Shown here in pieces: positions 29,335-38,061 of a stretch of 64,000 bases of DNA. Origin of the DNA: Branchiostoma lanceolatum (taxonomy: Eukaryota; Chordata; Leptocardii; Amphioxiformes; Branchiostomatidae); NCBI RefSeq assembly GCF_035083965.1, contig NC_089722.1:38487958-38551957 (forward strand). Direction: 5' to 3'. How positions within the stretch are numbered: position 1 is the stretch's first letter; each line of letters begins with the position of its first letter. The notes beneath the pieces were generated by a model. The model was not told the DNA's origin and made no database searches. It was given only the letters and a program-made list of their open reading frames with translations. A program made the translations under genes and the position numbers.

Positions 29335-31240
29335 TTGCGTGGTGACTTTGTGGCCTTTGCACTACCTGGAAAGGTTCACTCTTCGATCGACTCCCAGCCT
29401 GGCAAGGTCGATCTGTCTCCGTCTCCACGAGACCTGCTTGCCGCCCTTGATCCGAGCATCCGCGCCCGGATTGGCTCACTCCCCGTGTTTGATGCACCCT
29501 GCCTTGAGCACAAGTAACGTTACACCCTTTTGATTGTGATTGACTTATTCTGTTTAGGACAGTCCCTCCCAAATTGTATCTGAATCAAAAAATAGGGCCC
29601 CTTGTTCCTTTGCGTAAGGTTCGTCCATGTAGCACCAAGAGGTTCTAACCTCCTTGGTTCGCGCGGTTCTGCCAGCCGTAAGAGTCATGGATGAACAGTA
29701 GGAGCCAGTCCGTATGCCATCGATATGAACTATGGCGTGATGCCTCGGCCTTTCCCACGACATTCGACAGTAAGTACTAGTACTTCTCGATACTGTACTG
29801 TGTGACTTAGGCGTCTTTTTAAAGCTGTGTTTAGCGTGACTTCATGAAGCTTTATGTAACGTTAAGTTGGTAACAATTCACTATGTAAAAAGTTCTCTGA
29901 TTTGCCTGAACGACACAACGCAAACTTTCAACTGTATAGGATAACTCTTTGTTCTTAGAAATTCATGCGTCTGTGCGGGACCTAAGCATTGAACAACGCT
30001 TGGCAGAAAATGTCGTTCCAACATGGTTGGAACTTGGAACGTATTTGTTGGTTGGAAAATTTGGTCAATGTATGCACTTTTCATCTCAGCTGCCAAACTT
30101 GTATGTCACATCCCCTCTTGTCATGCCATTGGACTAAAATCGTTTGTGTTTTGCAGCAATGGTGATGGGGCACCATTGACTTATATGTCTGGAAGTGCGC
30201 ACAGTGTTACTTAAGTGCGAGAAGGGCAGCAAGTATCAGTCAAAGAAGCTTCTTTGCGACAACATCCTAAAGGACACGCCACATTTGATAAGGTGAGCAT
30301 TACCTGTGATGTATTGTTTCACAGCTAGCTCTGCTTAGCATTAGTTGATGTTGATAGGATTCATTATGAAAATGGATCTGTAATTACTTATTAGGCATGC
30401 ATAATACGTGCATTTGCACTGGTCCTCAGTTTAATACATCTTGTGTTTGAATTTTTGGTCATGCACAAATTTTGTCACAGGTGTCAAGTTCTAATTGTAT
30501 TTCACACATTTCCAATACCATTGGACATCCCTTGAGCCTTTTGTGTTTGTCCCAGCTGATGTCTGTGAGCATATCCTGACCCTGCTGCAGAACTTGAAGA
30601 GAGTGAAGACAGGAAATTGAGGAGACTGGATTAACAGGGGGGTCGTGTGGCGCAATGGTAGCGTGTTGGACTCAGAACCAAGCGGTCCTGGGTTCAAATC
30701 CTACTATGTCACCGATCTTGTGCCCTTGGGAAAGGCACTTTATACGACTTTCCCAACATGCCATAATGGTCGTCATCACGACCGTGGGCATTAAAGGCAA
30801 GAAAAACACCACTGTGAGTAGAATCTGTACAGCTTGACTTAGAATTCGGTCATCAATTTTACTGTAAATGCATTGAAGTTTGCGTGGTTTTAATTTCGCA
30901 ATGGGGAGAAAATAGAGTGTTCTCGGTGGTTTGAAATTTTAAGTTGGTAAAATAGTAGTGATTCAGAAACCAAGTTAGTTTCAAATGCGTCTTGTTAGTG
31001 TACAATGTACAGTACGTAGTGGTTCAAGTAGACAAGGGGCTAGGAGGGCAAAGAAATTTGTGATGATATGTAGTGGCTTGATTAGAACAAAGCAAGAAGA
31101 CGTTTATGTGGCTGTTTTGTCCTAATTCCTGTGTCTTCTCTCAGGACTTCTGCTGAGAGGTCATCGTCCAACGCCAAGTACGCCATCTCCACGATGACGT
31201 CCAGAAGACCGGTGCTCGTGTGTTCGCCCTGCCTGAGGAC
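29335..31240 (+). other. Exon-like stretches, unrecognised gene or relic (very uncertain)
   Basis: A 60-codon ORF (29,335-29,517) contains SPRDLLAALDPSIRARIGSL. A later open stretch reads CLEVRTVLLKCEKGSKYQSK to a strong donor AAGGTGAGC at 30,297-30,302, phase 2. TTCTCTCAG at 31,138-31,144 is an acceptor in matching phase, leading to a short frame that ends in TGA. Between them a frame reads EPFVFVPADVCEHILTLLQN up to 30,625. The last segment is equally open on the minus strand (LLDVIVEMAYLALDDD). No family is recognised and stops lie close upstream of several pieces. Confidence 0.2.
30636..30790 (+). mobile_element. tRNA-derived SINE head
   Basis: GTGTGGCGCAATGGTAGCGT (A box), GGTCCTGGGTTCAAATCC (B box) and CTTGTGCCCTTGGGAAAGGC, ACTTTATACGACTTTCCC. 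It is better preserved than the other heads here, but the 3' body is not present. Confidence 0.7.
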
Positions 31241-31583
31241 TGACATGTGACAGGCTTGATGGGAAGTTATCAATTTGTGATGTTGCATTGATAGATTTAA
31301 CTGAAAGTATGATTCCCTCCGTGTAGATGAGACATTGTCGGCAGTGGTAGTCACAATCTTTTGGCTGGTGGTAGGGTGCTTGACGTTTTTTGTTGACATC
31401 TTGCGTGGTTTTGTTGGTAGGGGGTTTGGGCATTTTGTGAGTGGTAGCTGCTTTTGCATACAGAGCTTCAGCCTGTTTCTGTGGTGTACAATTCCAGTGT
31501 GTGACTGGTTCAGTTCCTGTGATTGTGTTGATGGCTGAGATTGTTAGCGGAGTGATTGTGAAGCTCACAGTTTCCAAGAGAGG

Positions 31584-31812
31584 GGATTTTCCTGGTTCTG
31601 TTAGCTTATGACTGCTTGGATTCTTCTACCAACTGTTGTCCTTTCTGTTTATGTGGTGGTATTGGGTCGTCGGGAACCTAGACCATTACGTAATTTGCCT
31701 TGTGCCGTTATCTTGGAGTCCCGAACCAAGACGATGGCACGGGGCCAGAAAAGAAGGCAGGTGGTTGGAGAGCCTGAGTAGTTGTGAGCTAACAGAACCA
31801 GGAAAATCCCAG
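31584..31812. repeat. Inverted repeat with 23-bp perfect core
   Basis: GGGATTTTCCTGGTTCTGTT at 31,585 recurs inverted as AACAGAACCAGGAAAATCCC at 31,793; weaker pairing extends outward and inward. It may be a ~230-bp MITE. Confidence 0.55.
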
Positions 31813-32614
31813 ATCTCTGAAAACACTGAACTTTACAGTTACTCCGAGAGCAATCCCGGCCATCGGCATAGTTACAGTAACTGAATCTGCCATATATCAG
31901 GGTTGTATGCTGCAGAAATAGGCTGGAGCCCTGTGTGCAGAAGTAGCCATTGCTTTTGAAATGTCCTAACTCCTCATCATCAACTTTACTCAGAGTGTCA
32001 TCAAAATGTGCTCAAGACCTTGCCATCCATTAAGAGGTCATGGTCTCTCTGCTTCAAATGCTTCAGGTAAATGTACATTTCTAGGTTGAACCTAGAACTG
32101 AAATGATAATCACAAATCAGGTTAACTTCCTGTCATGCCTCCAGCAGTCTGAAGATGAAGTTCTTGTCAATGACCTTTTATGGAATGCAAAGTGTACACT
32201 TTACAGCAATCATGTATACATGGACATTGTACTATGTTATGCTTAAGGGCACATTTCAAAGCTTGCCGGACCGAAAAAATTATATAAAAGACAGCAAAAC
32301 ACATAAATTGCAAAAAAGTACTTGTTACCATAAATTATGTATATTCTTGATATGCATTTTTCATTCTTTGTTTTCTGAAACATCCTGGTCGGGCCCTGTC
32401 TTGGAAATGTGACCTAGTAACCCAAGCTAGGGTTACTAACTAGATTCTAGTTAAGCTTACAATGTGTTAGGTAGGTTCAAGTTTAATTTTTTTCTCGTCT
32501 TTTCTGTATTTCTTTAGATTTCGAAGATGTTGATAATGCGCATTTATGTTATAGAGGTAGTTTGTAGCCATCTATTCTAAGTCCTATTGTAATTTTGGCT
32601 ACTTATTTCCAGAC

Positions 32615-32839
32615 TTAGGCCACACCAATTTAATTTCTTGGTTAACGGAATAAAAACAATGCTAGATTGGAAAATCAACATGAAAACAGGATCTCGGAGG
32701 AAAGTTTGTACTTTGGTGCAGACAGTTTCAGGGAGTGAACAGGGTCAGGTGCAAGTTTCCACCTTGGCCCTCTGTTTTAATGATGACCTCATGCTCATTA
32801 AGAAAAAAATCCGTTAACCAAGAAATTAAATTGGCCTAA
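32615..32839. mobile_element. MITE family 'GCCACACC', copy 3
   Basis: TTAGGCCACACCAATTTAAT, TTCTTGGTTAACGGAAT at the left and ATCCGTTAACCAAGAAATTA, AATTGGCCTAA at the right (five bases of the right end are lost). The core GTGCAGACAGTTTCAGGGAG, TGAACAGGGTCAGGTGCAAG has the orientation of copy 1. The (AC)n tract starts 15 bp later. Confidence 0.85.
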
Positions 32840-32852
32840 GGCTGATGTTGGA

Positions 32853-33030
<178 letters not shown>

Positions 33031-33239
33031 TCACTCACTAACATACTAATGCACACACACACAACACAAACACACTAACACATTAACTATCTGACAGTAG
33101 CCACTACTCTACAAGCAGAAGTTCGGCTTGGCGACATAAAGAAAACGGGACAAAAAGAAAGTCCGACAAAAACGCATAAAATACGTTCAGAATAGCCCAG
33201 CCGGAGCCGACCTCTGCTTGGAGAGTAATGAGCCACTGT

Positions 33240-33590
33240 CAGACTTAATGAATGTTTACAGCAACTGTTTTGTTTAGAAGATAAGAATGTCCTTTGTAAC
33301 TATGCGGCGTACTGAAGGCACCGGTAGTCAAATTATGTACTGTGCTTTGATGGCATCAAAATTTGTAGTATTTGTTCTAAATGCTATAAATTTGTTTGCT
33401 TCTTGTTTACATTCTGTTGTTGCTTTTATATTTTGTGGCATGTATCTAGTTGTACAAGACTGGCCACCTTGTACAACAAAAATACATCCGAGCTTTGTGA
33501 TATTTTTCTCATTACACTTTGCATTCCTGTTTTGTAAATCGATTGCAATAAACAAACTGTTTAAAACCAGGTGACCGTGTGTAGTTACAT
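33240..33590. other. AT-rich unique stretch, no gene called
   Basis: A 95-codon hydrophobic ORF lies at 33,287-33,574 and AATAAA at 33,547. The ORF has no recognisable motif, an unusual residue mix and no supporting splice context, so I leave it as unassigned; a 3' UTR of something outside my recognition is possible. Confidence 0.3.
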
Positions 33591-33639
33591 TTTATTTACT
33601 ATTAGATTTTTAGGAATATTGATGCTTTCTCCCTGACCA

Positions 33640-34195
33640 CCCTCAAACTGGTATGAAATTTATGTTCTCTACCCCCACATCCTCTCTGACGTGAAATGGA
33701 TTTCCCTCAACCTCACCTCTCCCATCCTTTTAAGTCCATGTAAAATGGATGGTCCCTCCTTCCCCAGACCTTTGCTCCGTCTGTAATGGATGACCCCTCT
33801 CTCCCCATCACCTTCCTTCCATATGAAATGGATGGTGCCTTCCAAGACCTTCCCCCATGTGAAATTGATGACCCTTCATCCCATGGCCATGGTTCCTTTA
33901 AATGGATTGTCCCTTTACTTTCCTCAGATCCTTGCCCCGTGTTGAATGGATGATCCCTCTCTCCCCCTGGCCTTAATCCTATGTAAAATGTATAATCCCT
34001 CCCTGTTAAGACCCTTGACCCATGTAAAAAGGATGGTCCCTCCCTTTTAAACCCCCATTGGACATGGATGGTCCCTCCCTCTTCCAGACTCTTACCCTTG
34101 CTAAATGAATGGTCCCTCTCTTTTCCAGACTCCTAACCCTTGCTAAATGAATGGTCCCTCCCTTTTAAAACCCTCAACCCCATGGATGCAATACT
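33640..34195. repeat. Degenerate minisatellite, ~60-65-bp unit
   Basis: About nine units of the form ATGTGAAATGGATGGTCCCT, CCCT, a C-rich filler (CCCCAGACC, TTCCAGACTC) and CCTTGCC. Later units (from ~34,070) are more alike (GCTAAATGAATGGTCCCTC). Confidence 0.75.
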
Positions 34196-34274
34196 CTTTT
34201 CCGTAAGCCGTAGGCAGCCCATTCTTAGTTCCCGTCATTCGTAGGGAAAAGCCATCTATGATCAGATTCATACT

Positions 34275-34402
34275 TTTTAGTGTCGGTCACGTAATTTGTA
34301 ACCAGGTTTTAGTGTCGGTCATGTAATTTGTAACCAGGTTTTAATGTCGGTCACGTAATTTGTAACCAGGTTTTAGTGTCGGTCACGTAATTTGCAACCA
34401 GA
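34275..34402. repeat. 32-bp tandem repeat, four copies
   Basis: TTTTAGTGTCGGTCACGTAA followed by TTTGTAACCAGG, with one or two substitutions per unit. Confidence 0.92.
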
Positions 34403-35083
34403 TCTTACCGTAATACGAAGGGGTTCTTTTGAATTTAGTGTATAGCGTTGCAGGGACCAGTCCCCCATGCAGACCCTCTAATATATGATATTTGTACCAA
34501 GGGGTTCTGCGTACATATACCAATCATTATTTGAGATAAGATAATTGACATGTTGCAATGACTAAGAAGCCGATGACGATAATGATGATGAATGTACAAA
34601 TTACAGCGCGTTATTGCCAATATGAAATGATAATGAAAACTAACATTGTGCTGAGTGAATTGATAATCTAGCACCGCCTCCATGCAGTGTTTTCACTGGA
34701 CCTGCCCAGTTATAAGTCAGCCACAGACATGCCCCTCATCACATGACTGTTCTTTCTGGCCTGCTTCACACGTCTTTTAGCTTCCCCAGCCCAGGTTCCA
34801 GCTACACTCTTTCAAACGTAGTGCTGGTGACAACGAAAGTAAAACTATCGTTTATCTGACGAAAACCCTACACGCTTTCACTCTATTCAAAACAAGGAGA
34901 CAAGCAAAGACAAAATTTAAAACAAGCAAAACCGCTTCCTACCCTCGCGGCATGCACAAGCGGAATGCACAAGCATACACGACAAAATCCAAACAAACGC
35001 ACCAAGAGCGCACGTGGAGCGAGGTTGCATCGTTCAAACCACTTGTTGAAGTTTACCGAACAGCACCTTGTCGGTCTAAGACA
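34403..35083. other. Intergenic, nothing recognised
   Basis: No ORF of note, no tRNA-like box, no clear repeat structure. The CGCACGTGGAGCGAGGTTGC stretch near 35,007 is mildly GC-rich. Confidence 0.4.
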
Positions 35084-35470
35084 AAATGCCCACTGCAGTT
35101 CCATACAAACCACTAGTAGAGCCAAACTTTGTTCCTGTCTCAAAAGCTATCCATCACTTAAAAATCACGACCATAGCACATCCAGAACTTGAACCAAAAA
35201 ACTTTGAAGTCCAGCTGCAGTACCGTAGGGAGCCGCATTATCAAACTTTGCCCCACCAACCTACTAAATTTCATCACGATTCATCCAGTGTCTATCGAGT
35301 AATACCACAAACAAACGAACAAACCAACCAATAAACAAACACAAAAAGTCCACTGCAGCACCAAAGAAACCCGCTAGAAGGCCCATCTTCAAACTTGACC
35401 TTCGTCTCCCCAACGTTAACAATAACTTACCTACCAAAAACCACCACCAACCGTCCATGGAATCAATAGA
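35084..35470 (+). repeat. Dispersed repeat family 'PD', partial copies 3a and 3b
   Basis: CCCACTGCAGTTCCATACAA, GCTATCCATCACTTAAAAAT, CACGACCATAGCACATCCAG and, from 35,348, a second TCCACTGCAGCACCAAAGAA, AACTTGACCTTCGTCTCCCC. These are modules of the elements at 3797 and 35,735, here in truncated overlapping form. Confidence 0.55.
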
Positions 35471-35734
35471 TATAGGAATAGAATATCGCCAACACCATCA
35501 CTCCACAAATCCCGACCAAAAATATAACCTTCTGCCTACGGCGAAGGCAAAGAATTTTCCATACATCCAAGCAGATAAATGGTGCTGGCTTGTTTAATTT
35601 TGACAGCCTTCAGCGCCCAATCAATCGTCTCAAGCACGTCTCATATCATTTCAACGATTTATCAACGTTTAAAAGATATTAATTTTCAGACCTTTCTATC
35701 CGAAATCTACAACGAAAACAAAGTTTTCTAACAA

Positions 35735-36415
35735 GAGTTCCACGACCTCATATCTCCATGAACAATTCTATTCATGCAAATGACTTACACATTTGCATGA
35801 TATATACTTGGTCATAAATATAGAATACAACACGGGGTATTCCGTATCACACCCATATAAACTACATACGTTACATGTATTTGAGTCTGATAATGGAAAA
35901 CACTGCAAATATAGATTTTCCTCATTAGTTATGCAAATTAAGTCCTAGTTAGCATAATTTGCACTTCATTGTGTACATCTCTGTTTAAGCTACCTGTATA
36001 CTAAATGTCATGAAAATCCATCGTTCCTTTGTTCAGTTATTCTCCTTAGAGGATTTTCACGATAACGCCCCTGCAGTTCCAGAGGAAGCTGCTAGAGGGC
36101 CCAAACCCACACCACGTCTTCATTACACCACAAGCTATCTGCCACCAAAAATCCAGACCATAGCACGTCCAGGTCAAAAGATACAAAAATGGAATTTCTG
36201 CTGCAGTACCAAGGTCACATACCAGGGGGCCCAAAATCGACCTTGAATTTCGGCTTCACAACAGCTGCCCACATATCAAATATCATTGTAATCCATCAAG
36301 AGGTTCTTGAGTTATGCTGACTAGAGTGGTCCGGAAACACAAACAGACAGACAGACACACACACACACACACAGACACACCCAAAACAATATCTCCATTT
36401 TTCATGGAGATAATA
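35735..36415 (+). repeat. Dispersed repeat family 'PD', copy 4
   Basis: Starts GAGTTCCACGACCTCATATC, has TTATGCAAATTAAGTCC, CCCCTGCAGTTCCAGAGGAA, GACCATAGCACGTCCAGGTC, GCTGCAGTACCAAGGTCACA, and ends CCGGAAACACAAACAGACAG with (AC)n and CAATATCTCCATTTTTCATG. Best copy together with 3797-4625. Confidence 0.75.
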
Positions 36416-36423
36416 ACGAAGAA

Positions 36424-36943
36424 GGCATCTAAAGATTGCAAATGTAACGCTACTTCATAAATCCGCCGTTACAAAACTAAGAATCAGTTGGTACAAATTG
36501 CGAATCGAATCAGAAAGACATAACCGCATAATCTCCAAGGAGATCTAATGGTTGCGAAGACCGTATCCAACTGGCAGAAGAAGTTTTTATTGCAATAAAA
36601 ACTTCTTCTGTCAGTTTGATACGGTCCTCGCAACCATTAGATCTGCTTAGAGATTAATAACCGCACTCTTCTAGAGCATAGAATCTGCAAATTCTGTAGT
36701 TTAGGTAAAATAGAAGACGATATACATTTTTCTGTAGACTGCCCTTCGTATGATAGCGATAGAATCATTATTCTCGGGTATGTGTCTAGTAAATTGTCTA
36801 GTAAATTCCCTCACTTCAAATACTTGAATAGTGTAAAGAGAAATTTATATTTCTTACAGCCTTCGATAACCAACTCTAACTTATCATTCAGCCTTCTACA
36901 TTCATACAATTACCAAGAAGCGAGAGGAAGTCGAAAGTACTAA
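36424..36943 (+). mobile_element. LINE 3' fragment: C-terminal zinc-binding end of a reverse transcriptase
   Basis: One frame reads VTKLRISWYKLRIESERHNR up to 36,528 and, past a short insertion, HRICKFC, GKIEDDIHFSVDCPSYDSDR and on to a TAA at 36,941-36,943. The C-x2-C ... H-x4-C pattern after an LRIE...R block is the zinc-binding tail seen at the C terminus of many non-LTR retrotransposon polymerases. It is 5'-truncated: no RT or endonuclease core is present. The host frame is continuous if the 128-bp insertion and one copy of its 9-bp duplication are discounted. It lies directly after the dispersed repeat ending near 36,415. Confidence 0.7.
36529..36656. mobile_element. 128-bp near-perfect palindromic MITE inside the LINE fragment
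   Basis: The two 64-base arms, TAATCTCCAAGGAGATCT... and its inverse ending ...AGATCTGCTTAGAGATTA, meet at TGCA (36,591-36,594) with only a few mismatches and no loop. ATAACCGCA flanks it on both sides (36,520-36,528 and 36,657-36,665), a 9-bp target-site duplication. That size suits Mutator-like or Merlin-like transposition; hAT normally gives 8. It has no coding capacity. Confidence 0.85.
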
Positions 36944-37626
36944 AGTATACTATATGTTTCTGTGTAGTTGCCCCTATCCCTAAACAGTATTATTAGTTGT
37001 CTGTTGTCTTCCATCCAGCCCAACCAAAGCTAAGATTGCCATTTACCAGTATTTCATTAAGAAAGTTCCATTAGATGCCAAACCCCTTTGCATGCCCTTG
37101 GGGCAAAAAAGGCCAGGAAGACAGCCCGGCTTTTCCGGAATTCCGTTAACCGGAGAAAACGTGTCATTTGCGTCTAACTAGTATTTTCTAAGACCACAAA
37201 ATATAACCGAGGCCTAGAGGATAACTTGTTGATGTTGTAGCTAGCTATAGTCTGATTGAGTCGCGCTTTAGTGCCCCACCAGGGGAGGGGGAACAAAAGC
37301 CAGGACAGCATTATACAGACTGTTGTAAGTTGTTGTTGTTGTTGTTGTAGTTAATTTCAATGATAAAGTAGCGGGTAAGATATCTGTCTAGTAAGCCAGC
37401 TGTCTACCTATCTAATAATAGTATGTATCACCAAGGAGGTTATTTCAAACTCCTTGGTATTACTGAACATATCGGAAAATTTAATACCTTTTTTCTGATA
37501 TATCAATAAAATGACCAAGACAGCACAGCCAGAAAACTCCATACACAGTCTCTGTAGATCTATTTACTTCGCTGCTACGCGTTTGTCCCTCCGTATTTTT
37601 ACCGCGTTAGTAATCCGACACAAAAT
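36944..37626. other. Spacer between the LINE fragment and the 5S array
   Basis: No gene seen. Contains the second copy of the ~50-bp dispersed sequence (37,158-37,208), a (GTT)n patch near 37,325-37,350, an inverted pair ACCAAGGAGGTTATTTCAAA / CTCCTTGGTA near 37,430-37,465, and then the decayed array edge. Confidence 0.5.
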
Positions 37627-37681
37627 AGTCCGGTCAGTACAACATTACTTTTCCACTTAGGAAGACCGGATGCTGAAAGCC
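37627..37681 (+). pseudogene. Decayed 5S rRNA fragment at the left edge of the array
   Basis: Reads GTCCGGTCAGTAC, then diverged bases, then GACCGGATGCTGAAAGCC, recognisable as the 3' half of a type A gene (it keeps the CCGGATGCTG lost in B). It is followed by the spacer form (GAACAAGTGGCTACAAG) that elsewhere follows B. So it is an A-like gene end joined to a B-side spacer, as expected from recombination or decay at an array boundary. Confidence 0.75.
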
Positions 37682-37753
37682 TCTCTTTTGATTTTTTTTC
37701 TTTCAATCATTGGAACAAGTGGCTACAAGTAAGCCACCAAAACATCATCTTTC

Positions 37754-37872
37754 GCCTACGGCCACATCACGTTGAGAACACCCGATCCCGTTCGATCTCG
37801 GATAGTTAAGCAACGTCGAGTCCGGTCAGTACCTGGATGGGAGACCACTTGGGAACACCGGATGCTGTAGGC
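37754..37872 (+). rRNA. 5S rRNA, type A (first intact copy; representative)
   Basis: A 119-nt gene starting GCCTACGGCC and ending GCTGTAGGC; the two ends form a nine-pair helix I (one G-U). The internal control region is intact: box A near AAGCAACGTCGAGTC, the intermediate element near CCGGTC, and box C CCTGGATGGGAGACC. Length and motifs match animal 5S rRNA, the small RNA of the large ribosomal subunit made by RNA polymerase III with TFIIIA. Confidence 0.96.
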
Positions 37873-37944
37873 GTCTTTTTGATTTTTTTTCTTTCAATCA
37901 TTGGAAAAGGTGGCTATAAGTTAGCCAGCAAAACATCATCTTTC

Positions 37945-38061
37945 GCCTACGGGCACATGGCGTTGACAACACCCGATCCCGTTCGAACTCGGATAGTTAA
38001 GCAACGTCGAGTCCGGTCAGTGCCTGGATGGGAGACCTCCGGGGAACACCATTCTGTAGAC
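37945..38061 (+). rRNA. 5S rRNA, variant type B (first copy; representative)
   Basis: A 117-nt gene parallel to type A but with substitutions at A-positions 9, 15, 16, 23, 43, 78, 94, 96, 97, 111 and 118, and loss of positions 107-108. Box A and most of box C are kept. Changes at 9 (C to G) and 111 (G to T) turn one helix I C-G pair into G-U, so pairing survives. The change at 118 turns C2-G118 into C-A. It could be a second expressed isotype or a homogenised pseudogene; the sequence alone does not decide. Confidence 0.85.

Noticed and set aside
31082-31577. 125- and 138-codon overlapping minus-strand ORFs
   Set aside because: Two different frames of the same stretch, each without a recognisable domain; only the short 31,110-31,235 piece looks coding, and on either strand.
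33287-33574. 95-codon hydrophobic ORF
   Set aside because: Low-information AT-rich sequence with many Phe, Cys and Ile residues and no motif. The AATAAA near its end does not by itself make a gene.
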